Assembly (NCBI GenBank): GCA_046076045.1
Contig: JBJTRI010000033.1
Coordinates: forward strand, 1 to 64,000
Length of the DNA stretch: 64,000 nt
Reading direction: 5' to 3'
Source: JAIOPA01 sp046076045
GTDB lineage: Bacteria > Eisenbacteria > RBG-16-71-46
A model generated the notes under the pieces. That model had not been told where the DNA came from. It made no database searches and saw only the letters and a list, made by a program, of their open reading frames with translations. A program made the translations under genes and the position numbers. Positions 8,988-17,458 of this stretch are shown piece after piece (the stretch's first letter is position 1; each line of letters opens with the position of its first letter).

Positions 8988-9638
8988 ATGGCGGATCTGC
9001 GTGAGGTGCTCGAGCGCAACCGGGAGTGGGCCGAACGCATGTCGGCGCAGGACCCCGGGTTCTTCGAGCGGCTGGCCTCCATCCAGAGCCCTCGCATCCT
9101 GTGGATCGGCTGCTCCGACAGCCGCGTGCCCGCCAACCAGATCACCGGGCACCAGCCGGGCGAGATCTTCGTGCACCGCAACGTCGCGAACGTCGTGGTG
9201 CACGCCGACCTCAACTGCCTGTCGGTGATCCAGTTCGCCGTCGACGTGCTGCAGGTGCGGCACATCATCGTGTGCGGGCACTACGGGTGTTCCGGCGTGA
9301 AGGCCGCGCTCGAGTCGCGCTCGCTCGGACTCATCGACAACTGGTTGCGGCACGTCGAGGACGTGCGGGACGCCCATCCGGCCGCACTCGAGGCCGTGGA
9401 GGGCGCCGAGGCGCGTTGGGACCGCCTGTGCGAGCTCAACGTGGTCGAGCAGGTGCTGCACGTCTCGCAGACCACCGTCATGCGCGACGCGTGGGAGCGC
9501 GGGCAGGACGTCACGGTGCACGGCTGGATCTACTCGCTCACCGACGGCCGGTTGCGCGACCTCGCCGTGAGCGCCGACTCCGCGGCCGAGGCCACGCGAC
9601 GCCACGCCATCGCGGTGCACCCCGAGGCGGCGGTATGA
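8988..9638 (+). CDS. can: beta-carbonic anhydrase
   Basis: Interconverts CO2 and bicarbonate. Zinc ligands and the Asp/Arg dyad are visible: C42-x-D44-x-R46 in CSDSR and H98-x2-C101 in GHYGC. At 216 residues it matches the Can/CynT plant-like beta class. ATG 8988 is supported by GGGAGGCG. The frame is open upstream to 8958, but that segment has no similarity. Its stop overlaps the next gene's ATG, so it is cotranslated with the TPR lipoprotein. Confidence 0.94.
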   Translation: MADLREVLERNREWAERMSAQDPGFFERLASIQSPRILWIGCSDSRVPANQITGHQPGEIFVHRNVANVVVHADLNCLSVIQFAVDVLQVRHIIVCGHYGCSGVKAALESRSLGLIDNWLRHVEDVRDAHPAALEAVEGAEARWDRLCELNVVEQVLHVSQTTVMRDAWERGQDVTVHGWIYSLTDGRLRDLAVSADSAAEATRRHAIAVHPEAAV

Positions 9639-10003
9639 GCCGCCCGTTCGCCCTGCTCGTGCTGGTCGCGCTCGCCGTGACGGGTTGCGCCGAGGCGCCC
9701 CGCACCGCCGATCGCGAGGCGGTCGCGGACTCGCTGCGAGCGCAGGCGCTCATCGAGGCCGGCAACGCCGCGCTACGCGCCGAGGACGCGGCCACGGCGG
9801 CCAAGCGGTTCGCGAGCGCGGCCGTGGTGCGCCCCGACGACCCGGCGGCGTACTTCGGGCTCGGCATGGCCCTGCAGCGGCTCGGGCGCTCCGACGAGGC
9901 GCGCGTCGCCTACGCCAAGGCGCGCGACCTGCAGCGCGGCGCGGGCACGGCCGGCGCCGATGCGCCGCGCGAGGTGCGCGCCGTCCCCACGGTCCATCCG
10001 TAG
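9635..10003 (+). CDS. small TPR lipoprotein
   Basis: A 122-residue exported protein. Residues 1-18 are a lipoprotein signal with lipobox AVTGC (lipidated C18). About two tetratricopeptide repeats follow (AGNAALRAEDAATAAKRFASAAVVRPDD and the next ~34 residues), giving a small protein-interaction module. It overlaps the carbonic anhydrase stop by ATGA. I recognise the fold, not a specific function. Confidence 0.8.
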   Translation: MSRPFALLVLVALAVTGCAEAPRTADREAVADSLRAQALIEAGNAALRAEDAATAAKRFASAAVVRPDDPAAYFGLGMALQRLGRSDEARVAYAKARDLQRGAGTAGADAPREVRAVPTVHP

Positions 10004-10101
10004 ACCGGCCGCGGCCTTGCGCCGCGTGCGGGATTACGGTTCCATGCGGGCGCGTCCGCACGGGTGCGGGCGCCTCCTTCACCCTCTCCGCACGGGCCCC
10101 C

Positions 10102-11382
10102 ATGCACGATCCCAAGTTCCTGCGCCAGAACCGCGACAAGGTCGAGGCCGGTATCGCCCTGAAGGGCGCCAAGCTGGACCTCACGCGCTTCTACCAGATC
10201 GAGGAGCGCCGTCTCGCGCTGCTGCACGAGACCGAGCAGCTCAAGGCCAAGCGGAACGCCGCCAGCGACGAGATCGCGCGCCTCAAGAAGTCGGGGCAGG
10301 ATGCCGGCGCGCTCATCCTGGACCAGCGCGCCATGGGCGACCGCGTGAAGGAGCTCGACCAGGAGCTCGGTCAGCTCGAGGAGGAGGCCACCCAGCTCGC
10401 GGCGTGGATCCCCAACCTGCCGCACCCCTCGGTGCCGCCGGGTTCGGACCCCAGCTCGAACCAGGTCGTGCGCACGTGGGGCACGGTGCGCGACTTCGAC
10501 TTCGAGCCCAAGGCGCACTGGGACCTCGCGACCGACCTCGGACTGCTCGACTTCGAGCGCGCCACCAAGATCTCGGGCTCGGGCTTCCTGCTCTTCACCG
10601 GGCTCGGCGCCAAGCTCGAGCGCGCGCTCATCAACTTCATGCTCGACTTCCACGTCGAGCGCCACGGCTACACCGAGGTCTCGCCGCCGCACGTCATCCG
10701 GCGCGCCGCGCTCTTCGGCACGGGGCAGCTGCCCAAGCTCGAGGGCGACATGTACCACATCGGCGAGGAGGACCTGTTCCTCAACCCGACCGCCGAGGTG
10801 CCCGTCACCAACATCCATCGCGACGAGATCCTCGAGCCCGGCGTGGTGCCGCGCTACCTCACCGCGTACTGCGCGTCGTACCGGCGCGAGGCCGGTGCGG
10901 CGGGGCGTGACACGCGCGGCATGGTGCGCGTGCACCAGTTCGACAAGGTCGAGCTCGTCAAGATCGTCGCGCCCGAGACCAGCTACGACGAGCACGAGAA
11001 GCTGGCGCGCGACGTCGCCGACATCTTCGAGGCGCTGGAGCTGCCGTACCGCGTGCTGCTGCTGTGCAGCGGCGACATGAGCTTCGCCGCCTCCAAGTGC
11101 TACGACTTCGAGGTCTGGTCGCCGGGCCAGCAGGCATGGCTCGAGTGCAGCTCGTGCTCGAACTTCGAGGACTTCCAGTCGCGCCGCATGGGCATGCGGT
11201 TCCGGCGCGAGGTGGGTTCCAAGGTCGAGTACCCGCACACGCTCAACGCCTCGGGCGTGGCCCTGCCGCGCACGTTCGCGACGATCCTCGAGAACCACCA
11301 GCAGGCCGACGGCTCGGTGGTGATCCCGAAGGCGCTCCGCCCGTACCTGGGCGGGCTCGAGGTGTTGCGGCCGCGCGCGTGA
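10102..11382 (+). CDS. serS: seryl-tRNA synthetase
   Basis: Class II synthetase charging tRNA-Ser. The N-terminal coiled-coil arm (about 30-105) is followed by the catalytic core. Motif 2 is present (SYRREAGAAGRDTRGMVRVHQF), as is motif 3 near LNASGVALPRTFATILENHQ. The product has 426 residues, normal for the family. ATG 10102 is preferred because the alignment starts at MHDPKFLRQN. No clear ribosome-binding site is seen. The stop overlaps the kinase start by GTGA. Confidence 0.96.
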   Translation: MHDPKFLRQNRDKVEAGIALKGAKLDLTRFYQIEERRLALLHETEQLKAKRNAASDEIARLKKSGQDAGALILDQRAMGDRVKELDQELGQLEEEATQLAAWIPNLPHPSVPPGSDPSSNQVVRTWGTVRDFDFEPKAHWDLATDLGLLDFERATKISGSGFLLFTGLGAKLERALINFMLDFHVERHGYTEVSPPHVIRRAALFGTGQLPKLEGDMYHIGEEDLFLNPTAEVPVTNIHRDEILEPGVVPRYLTAYCASYRREAGAAGRDTRGMVRVHQFDKVELVKIVAPETSYDEHEKLARDVADIFEALELPYRVLLLCSGDMSFAASKCYDFEVWSPGQQAWLECSSCSNFEDFQSRRMGMRFRREVGSKVEYPHTLNASGVALPRTFATILENHQQADGSVVIPKALRPYLGGLEVLRPRA

Positions 11383-12725
11383 CGCCCGCGAACGACAGGT
11401 CGCGCACAGGCAAGGCCCGGGGCGACTCACCGCTCCGGCGCCCGGGGGCGGCGCACTCGTCGCGCCGCAAGCAGCTGCTCAAGACCGCGTTGTTCGTGTT
11501 CGGCAGTCTGCTCGTCGTGGCCGTGTTCCTGTTCACGCAGAACGCGGTCGGCCGGCTCACGCAGGAGGTCTCCACGACCTCGGCGCTGCTCGCGCGCGTC
11601 GCCGCGCAGGCCACGCTGCCCTCGACCAGCGACCCGCGCATCAAGGCCCTGCTGCAGGAGATGCAGAGCGGGATCAGCTTCCCCATCGTGATCACCGACA
11701 CGACCGGCACGCCGCGCGCGTGGAGCCACGTCCCGGTGCGCAGCGAGGACGTGCCGCCGGAGTCGATCGACAGCCTCGTCGCGGGCTTCCCGGTCTCGCC
11801 CGTGATCGCGGCGCGCATCGAGCGCGTGCGCGCCCTCGTGCCGACGCTCGACCGCACGCACGCGCGCATCCCGCTGCGCTCGTCGCCGACCGCGCCGGTG
11901 ACCGGGCACCTGCACTACGGCAACCCGCCGGTGCTCGAGCAGTTGCGCTGGACGCCGTTCGTGGCGGTGCTGGGCACGGGCTTGCTGCTGCTGCTCGGAC
12001 TCTCGGGCCTCACCGGCATCCGGCAGGCCGAGAAGCGCGTCATCTGGGTGGGCATGGCCAAGGAGACCGCGCACCAGCTCGGCACGCCGCTGTCGAGCCT
12101 CATGGGTTGGGTGGAGCTGCTGCGCGGCCACGCCGAGAGCGCGGACCGCGAGGGCGTGGTGCGCATCCCGCGCGCGGAACTGGCCGAGACGCTCGACGAC
12201 ATGGAGGGCGACATCGACCGCCTCTCGAAGGTCGCGCAGCGCTTCAGCCACATCGGCTCCGCACCGCAGCTCGTGTTGCAGGACGTCGTGCCGGTCGTGC
12301 GCGAGGCGGTCGCCTACGTGCGGCGGCGCGTGCCGCAGGCGAGCGGCGCGGTCGAGATCCGCGAGCGCTACGAGGAGGTGCCGCCCATCAACCTCAACCG
12401 CGAGCTGCTCGAGTGGGTGCTCGAGAACCTGCTCAGCAACGCGCTCACCGCGCTCGACAAGCCGCAGGGCCTCATCGAGGTGGTTGTGGAGCGCCGCGCC
12501 GAGACCGAGGAGGTCGTGATCGCGGTGAGCGACAACGGCCGCGGCATGTCGCGCGACGAGCAGCGGCGGGCGTTCGATCCCGGCTACAGCACCAAGCGGC
12601 GCGGTTGGGGGCTGGGGCTGGCGCTCGCGCGGCGCGTGGTCGAGGAGTACCACGCGGGTCGCATCGGCATCCGGTTGTCGGCGCCCGGCGAGGGCACCAC
12701 GATGGAGATCCGCTTCCCGACCTGA
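11379..12725 (+). CDS. membrane sensor histidine kinase, possible PorY-type partner
   Basis: A 448-residue kinase with a membrane segment at ~33-53, a periplasmic sensor of about 130 residues and a second membrane segment at ~187-210. The H-box AKETAHQLGTPLSSLMG follows (phospho-acceptor H232), then ATPase boxes NLLSNALTAL, DNGRGM and GWGLGLALARR. The sensor domain is unlike anything I can name. No response regulator is adjacent on this strand. The nearest is the PglZ-effector regulator at 15393-16985, which makes a PorY/PorX-like pair plausible but unproven. It is translationally coupled to serS (GTGA). Confidence 0.88.
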   Translation: MTPANDRSRTGKARGDSPLRRPGAAHSSRRKQLLKTALFVFGSLLVVAVFLFTQNAVGRLTQEVSTTSALLARVAAQATLPSTSDPRIKALLQEMQSGISFPIVITDTTGTPRAWSHVPVRSEDVPPESIDSLVAGFPVSPVIAARIERVRALVPTLDRTHARIPLRSSPTAPVTGHLHYGNPPVLEQLRWTPFVAVLGTGLLLLLGLSGLTGIRQAEKRVIWVGMAKETAHQLGTPLSSLMGWVELLRGHAESADREGVVRIPRAELAETLDDMEGDIDRLSKVAQRFSHIGSAPQLVLQDVVPVVREAVAYVRRRVPQASGAVEIRERYEEVPPINLNRELLEWVLENLLSNALTALDKPQGLIEVVVERRAETEEVVIAVSDNGRGMSRDEQRRAFDPGYSTKRRGWGLGLALARRVVEEYHAGRIGIRLSAPGEGTTMEIRFPT

Positions 12726-12740
12726 GGTCGGTGGGGGAGG

Positions 12741-12779
12741 CACGAAGGGCCGGTGCGCGCTGCGCACCGGCCCTTCGTG
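12741..12779. terminator. bidirectional hairpin terminator
   Basis: An 18-bp perfect stem (12741-12758 with 12762-12779) has a 3-base loop and lies between two convergent genes, the kinase and the M28 peptidase. Its A-rich and T-rich flanks are short, but it is the only structure between the two stops. Confidence 0.85.
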
Positions 12780-12797
12780 ATGGCTATGGCCGTGGGC

Positions 12798-14480
12798 TCA
12801 GGGGCGCGCACCGAAGCGCGTGCCGAAGAAGTCGCCCGCGTTCCAGTGCGGCGCCCGGGTCGCGTCGGCCGCCAGCCACGTGGCCCAGAACGCCATCGAG
12901 GTGAAGCGCGCACCGCTCGGCCAGTCGAACGGCTGCGACAGGTCGTCGTTCGGTCCGTGGTAGTGGTCCACGCGCCAGCCCGCCACCTCGTCGCGCCCCT
13001 CGGGGCTGCCGTCGTGCCCCGACACCGGGAACACCGCGGGGATGCCCTGACGCACGAACGAGAACTGGTCGCTGCGCACGAACACCACCTCGGCGGGCGT
13101 CGGGTCGGGGATGAGCTCGAGTCCCGCGAGCGCGGCCGCGCGCGCCATCACGCCGGCGAACGAGCTGTGCTCGGCCCCGATCGCGACCACCTTCCGCAGC
13201 GGACGCAGCAGCAGCACCATGTCGAGGTTGACGTTGCCCACCACGGCCATGCTGTCGGGCGCGGCGTGCTGCGCGAAGTAGTCGGAGCCCTGCAGGCCCT
13301 TCTCCTCGCCGGTCACCGCGAGGAACACCACCGAGCGGCGCGGGCGCGCCCCCGGCGCGGTGAACGCGCGCGCGGCCTCGAGCATCATGGCCACGCCGCT
13401 CGCGTTGTCGTAGGCGCCGTTGTGGATGGAGTCGCCGTGCACGGGTTCGCCGATCCCGAGGTGGTCGAGGTGGGCCGAGACCACGATGCACTCGTCGCGC
13501 AGGCGCGGGTCCGAGCCGCGCAGCACGCCGACCACGTTGGGACTCGAGGCCCGCTCCTGCTCGGTCACGCGCACCGCCTTCACCGTCCACGTGAGCGGGA
13601 AGCCCTGCGCGCGGCTCGAGTCGGCGTCGGCGGCCGCGGCGAGTAAGTCCAGCGCAGCGCCGTCGAACAACCGTTCGGCGGCGGTGCGTCCGACCTGGCC
13701 CGAGATCTCGAGCCCGGCGTGCGTCTGCGCGGGCGCCCCGCCGTCGTCGAGCCAGCGGAAGCCCGGCAGGCGGTTCTGACGCATGTTGCGCGCCCACGGC
13801 TGGCGCGCCTCGTCCGAGGGCTTGATCAGGGTGAGCACGCCGATCGCGCCCCGCGCCACCGCCATCTGGTCCTTCATCTGCCCGTTCGAGTAGTACGCGC
13901 GCTCGTCGTTGGGGAAGCGCGGGGGCGCGCCGCGGAACTGCACCACCACCTTGCCGCGCACGTCCACGCCGCCGTAGTCGTCGTAGCCCAGTTCGGGCGC
14001 GCTCACGCCGTAGCCCACGAACACGAGCGGCGCCTCGGTGGTCCACTTCGTGCGCAGGAAGTCGGGGGACAGCAGCACGTCGCGTCCGACCTCGAGCGGC
14101 AGCGCCTCGTCGCCGCGGCGCAGCTCGAACGCGCACGCCTCGGGCCGCAGCCGCGCGCGCAGCATCGGCACGGGCTGCAGGTAGCCGCCGTCGCCGCCGG
14201 GCTCGAGCCCGAGTTCCTGCATCCACTCCGCGACGTAGTGCGCGGCACGGTCGTAGCCGGGCGTGCCTGTGCCGCGGCCCTCCATGGCGTCGTCGGCGAG
14301 CGCGCGCACGTGCGCCTCGAGCCGGGCCGGGTCCACCGCGCGGCCGGCGGCGAGCACGGCCGCGGGCGGGTGGTCGCTGGCCGCGGATGCGGCGGGGCGG
14401 CGGGGCGCTGCCAGCGCGGGGACGACGAGCGTGACGAGCAGGGCGAGCGCGACGAGTCGGCGATGCGGCATCGGGGGCAT
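12798..14480 (-). CDS. secreted M28-family metallopeptidase
   Basis: A 560-residue exported aminopeptidase-type zinc enzyme with a signal peptide (RLVALALLVTLVVPALA) at residues 6-22. A PA-type insert spans roughly 130-270, and the M28 core carries its metal ligands: SAHLDHLG, NGAYDNASG, catalytic TGEEKGLQGS, NVNLDMV and a late DHYHGPND. The start at 14480 is chosen for the GAGG 5-6 bases upstream; a second ATG lies 9 bases further in. It probably degrades peptides in the periplasm or outside the cell. A separate transcription unit. Confidence 0.9.
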   Translation of the reverse strand: MPPMPHRRLVALALLVTLVVPALAAPRRPAASAASDHPPAAVLAAGRAVDPARLEAHVRALADDAMEGRGTGTPGYDRAAHYVAEWMQELGLEPGGDGGYLQPVPMLRARLRPEACAFELRRGDEALPLEVGRDVLLSPDFLRTKWTTEAPLVFVGYGVSAPELGYDDYGGVDVRGKVVVQFRGAPPRFPNDERAYYSNGQMKDQMAVARGAIGVLTLIKPSDEARQPWARNMRQNRLPGFRWLDDGGAPAQTHAGLEISGQVGRTAAERLFDGAALDLLAAAADADSSRAQGFPLTWTVKAVRVTEQERASSPNVVGVLRGSDPRLRDECIVVSAHLDHLGIGEPVHGDSIHNGAYDNASGVAMMLEAARAFTAPGARPRRSVVFLAVTGEEKGLQGSDYFAQHAAPDSMAVVGNVNLDMVLLLRPLRKVVAIGAEHSSFAGVMARAAALAGLELIPDPTPAEVVFVRSDQFSFVRQGIPAVFPVSGHDGSPEGRDEVAGWRVDHYHGPNDDLSQPFDWPSGARFTSMAFWATWLAADATRAPHWNAGDFFGTRFGARP

Positions 14481-14555
14481 GGCGACCTCGGGTGCGGGAC
14501 GGCGTGGGAGGGGCGAGGCTAGGGGCGCGGGCACGCGAGCGTCAACGGTCCGGCA

Positions 14556-14585
14556 TTGTCGAGTGCGTCTCGCGAGCGGTATCGT
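14556..14585 (+). promoter_or_regulatory. promoter of the beta-barrel gene
   Basis: TTGTCG (14556-14561) and TATCGT (14580-14585) stand 18 bases apart, about 70 bases upstream of the GTG at 14655. The M28 gene reads divergently from this point. Confidence 0.5.
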
Positions 14586-14654
14586 GCGCGTGTTCGCGCC
14601 TCTTCCCCCGGCCTCGTCCCGCGTGGGACGCCGTCCCTTCCCCTGGAGGTCCTC

Positions 14655-15239
14655 GTGATCCGTCGTCTGCTCGCCCTCGGGCTCCTGCTCTCGGTCCTCG
14701 CCGTGCCCGCCGCGCGCGCCCAGAACACCGCATGGGTCGGCATCGCGGGTGGGGCCAGCATCCCCATGGGCGACTTCGCCGACGTGGCGAAGAACGCGTT
14801 CGACCTCGGGCTCACCTACGCCTACCCGCTGGGCGAGACGATCCTCGTGGGAGTGGACCTCTACAACCACCAGTGGCAGGGCGACGGTGTGGTCGCGCGC
14901 CCCGACGGCGTGGCCGGTCAGGTCGGCGTGGACTCCTACCGCGTCTCGCAGGTCAGCGGTCTCGTGTACTGGGTCCCGGTCTCGGGGCAGACGATCACGC
15001 CGTACCTGCGCGTGGGTCCGGGCTACTACCAGTTCCGCACCACCTACGAGACGCAGTTCGCGCCGGACACGCGCGACCACTTCGGCGTGCTCGGCGGCGG
15101 TGGCCTCATGCTCGCGATCACCGACGACTTCGGGCTCACCACCGACGTGGTCTGGCACCACGTGGTGCGCAACACCGAGTCGGTGCGCCTGAACGCGGTC
15201 AGCGCCACCGCCGGCCTCGTGTTCCGCTTCGGGCTCTAG
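14655..15239 (+). CDS. small outer-membrane beta-barrel protein
   Basis: A 194-residue exported protein with a signal peptide (LLALGLLLSVLAVPAARA) followed by alternating amphipathic strands. It ends in LVFRFGL, the C-terminal aromatic signature of outer-membrane barrels. The pattern (AWVGIAGGASIPMGDF at the start) fits the OmpW/OmpA-like eight-stranded class. GTG 14655 lies 4 bases after GGAGGT. I cannot assign a substrate. It has its own promoter candidate (14556-14585). Confidence 0.8.
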   Translation: MIRRLLALGLLLSVLAVPAARAQNTAWVGIAGGASIPMGDFADVAKNAFDLGLTYAYPLGETILVGVDLYNHQWQGDGVVARPDGVAGQVGVDSYRVSQVSGLVYWVPVSGQTITPYLRVGPGYYQFRTTYETQFAPDTRDHFGVLGGGGLMLAITDDFGLTTDVVWHHVVRNTESVRLNAVSATAGLVFRFGL

Positions 15240-15392
15240 CCGCGGCGGGCCACGGCCCACACGCACGGGGGCGGTCCCGGTCCGGGGCCGCCCCCGCGCC
15301 GTTCCCGGCCCGCTTGGGGTGGCGCGGGCGCCCGGCTACCATGCGGGCGACGCCGCTCCCCACCTCCTCCGCGCCCTCGCGCACCCGGGACC

Positions 15393-16985
15393 ATGGCCAA
15401 CGAGACCACCCGCCGCATCCTCTGGGCCGACGACGAGATCGACCTCCTCAAGCCGCACATCCGCTTCCTCGAGCAGAAGGGCTACGCGGTCACGCCCGTG
15501 CCGAGCGGAAGCGATGCGCTGGCCGCGCTCGAGCGGGAGCGCTACGACGTGCTGCTCATCGACGAGATGATGCCGGGCATGGGCGGGCTCGAGACGCTCG
15601 ACGCACTCAAGCAGCGCGACGTCGCGATGCCGGTCATCCTCATCACCAAGAGCGAGGAGGAGACGCTCATGGAGGAGGCGATCGGCAAGCGCATCACGGA
15701 CTACCTGATCAAGCCCGTGAACCCGTCGCAGGTGTTCCTCGCGTGCAAGCGCGTGTTCGACGCCCAGAAGCTGCAGGACTCGCAGCGCGCGCGCGACTAC
15801 GTGGGCGAGATGCGGCGCTGGCAGAGTCTCGACCTGCGCTCGCTCGACTGGCGCGGCTGGGTGGACCTGGCGGTGGACGTGGCGCGCTGGGACGTGGGGC
15901 TGGACGGGGCGCCCGAGGCCGGGTTGCAGCAGGCGCACGGCGACTTCCGGCGCGGGCTCAACGCCGACTTCTCGCGCTTCATCGAGGCGCAGTACCCGCG
16001 GTGGGTGCGCGCCGCCGCGCAGGGTTCGACCGACGACCGCCCGCTGCTCTCGACCGACCTCGTGCGTCACGCCGTGGTGCCGCACCTCGCCGCCGGCAAG
16101 CGCGTCAACCTGATCGTCATCGACTGCATGCGGCTTGACCAGTGGTTCACGCTCGAGCCGCTGCTCGAGGACTGGTTCGACATCCAGCGCGAGTACTACT
16201 GCTCGATCCTGCCCACCGCCACGCCGTACTCGCGCAACGCCATCTTCTCGGGCCTGCTGCCGGCGCAGATGTGGAAGAAGCACCCCGACCTGTGGCAGGA
16301 GAGCACCGGCGACGAGCGCACGCGCAACCGGTTCGAGCGCAACTTCCTCGAGCTCCAGTTGGCGCGGCTCAACGCCACCCCGGCCAAGGGGCTCAAGTAC
16401 CTCAAGATCTACGACGTGGACGAGGCCCACGCGACGCGCCGACAGATCAACTCGTTCACCGGCCTGTCGCTGGTCGCGATGGTGTTCAACTTCATCGACA
16501 TCCTCGCGCACGGCCGCAGCGAGAACGAGATCCTGCAGGAGCTGGCGCCTGACGAGGCCGCCTTCCGAGCGGTCATGAAGGCGTGGTTCACGCACTCGCC
16601 GCTCTACGAGATCCTGCAGGCGCTGTCGGCGCAGGACTGCGTCACGGTGGTGACGACCGATCACGGTGCGGTGCTCGGCAAGCGCGCCGCCATGGTGCAC
16701 GGCAACCGCGACACCTCGAGCAACCTGCGCTACAAGTACGGGCTCAACCTGAACACCGACCCGAAACAGGCCATCATCGTGCGCAAGCCGGCCGACTACC
16801 TGCTCCCCGACGACGGCATCAACAAGAACTACGTGCTCGCGCGCGAGGACTACTTCTTCGTGTACCCCACGAACTTCCACGAGTACGAGCGGCAGTTCCG
16901 CGGCTCGTTCCAGCACGGTGGGGTGTCGCTCGAGGAGATGGTGCTGCCGTTCGTCACCCTGCGGCCGAGGTCGCCGCGCGCGTGA
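15393..16985 (+). CDS. porX: response regulator with PglZ effector domain (PorX-like)
   Basis: Residues 1-125 form a CheY-like receiver with phosphorylatable D57 (LLIDEMMPGM). The rest (about 200-530) is a PglZ/alkaline-phosphatase-superfamily domain. Conserved segments include LIVIDCMRLDQW, LPTATPYSRNAIFSG and VVTTDHG. This two-domain layout is that of PorX, which in Bacteroidetes is phosphorylated in the PorY/PorX system and controls type IX secretion; its PglZ domain hydrolyses (oligo)nucleotides. The neighbour tsaE, coupled by TGATG, repeats the order I recall from Bacteroidetes. No type IX secretion genes are in this window, so the regulated process here is unknown. Confidence 0.9.
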   Translation: MANETTRRILWADDEIDLLKPHIRFLEQKGYAVTPVPSGSDALAALERERYDVLLIDEMMPGMGGLETLDALKQRDVAMPVILITKSEEETLMEEAIGKRITDYLIKPVNPSQVFLACKRVFDAQKLQDSQRARDYVGEMRRWQSLDLRSLDWRGWVDLAVDVARWDVGLDGAPEAGLQQAHGDFRRGLNADFSRFIEAQYPRWVRAAAQGSTDDRPLLSTDLVRHAVVPHLAAGKRVNLIVIDCMRLDQWFTLEPLLEDWFDIQREYYCSILPTATPYSRNAIFSGLLPAQMWKKHPDLWQESTGDERTRNRFERNFLELQLARLNATPAKGLKYLKIYDVDEAHATRRQINSFTGLSLVAMVFNFIDILAHGRSENEILQELAPDEAAFRAVMKAWFTHSPLYEILQALSAQDCVTVVTTDHGAVLGKRAAMVHGNRDTSSNLRYKYGLNLNTDPKQAIIVRKPADYLLPDDGINKNYVLAREDYFFVYPTNFHEYERQFRGSFQHGGVSLEEMVLPFVTLRPRSPRA

Positions 16986-17458
16986 TGCCCGGGGACCGCA
17001 AGCGCACCGGCTCGGTCGAGGCGACCGAGCGACTGGGCGAGGCCTTCGGACGCGCGCTGCGCGCGGGGGACGTGGTCACGCTCTCGGGCCCGCTCGGTGC
17101 GGGCAAGACGCGGCTCGTGGCCGGACTCGCGCGCGCCGTGGCGCCGGGCTCGCGCGTGCGCAGCCCCTCGTTCACACTCGTCCACGAGGTGCCCGGCGAG
17201 CCGTGGCTGTTCCACCTCGACCTGTACCGGCTCGAGTCGGTGCGCGAGGTGGAGGGCCTGGGGCTCGAGGAGTACGCCGAGCGCGGGGCGTTGGTGGTGG
17301 AGTGGGGCGAGCGCCTGCCGGCCGCGTGGCGCGACGACGCGCTCGCGATCGCCATCGAGCCCGGTGCGGGTGACGAGCGCGTCCTGACCGCGACGGCCTC
17401 GGGGGTGCGCGGGGCCGAACTGCTCGCAGCCTGGCGCGCGCTGCCGGAGGCGTGGTGA
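16985..17458 (+). CDS. tsaE: tRNA threonylcarbamoyladenosine biosynthesis ATPase TsaE
   Basis: A 157-residue P-loop protein needed for t6A37 formation with TsaB and TsaD. Walker A is GPLGAGKT, followed by the family motifs SPSFTLVHEV and HLDLYRLE, then VVEWGERLP. ATG 16985 overlaps the stop of the upstream regulator; a GTG three bases earlier is the only alternative. It overlaps the next gene by GTGA, so TsaE and TsaB are made together. Confidence 0.95.
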   Translation: MPGDRKRTGSVEATERLGEAFGRALRAGDVVTLSGPLGAGKTRLVAGLARAVAPGSRVRSPSFTLVHEVPGEPWLFHLDLYRLESVREVEGLGLEEYAERGALVVEWGERLPAAWRDDALAIAIEPGAGDERVLTATASGVRGAELLAAWRALPEAW

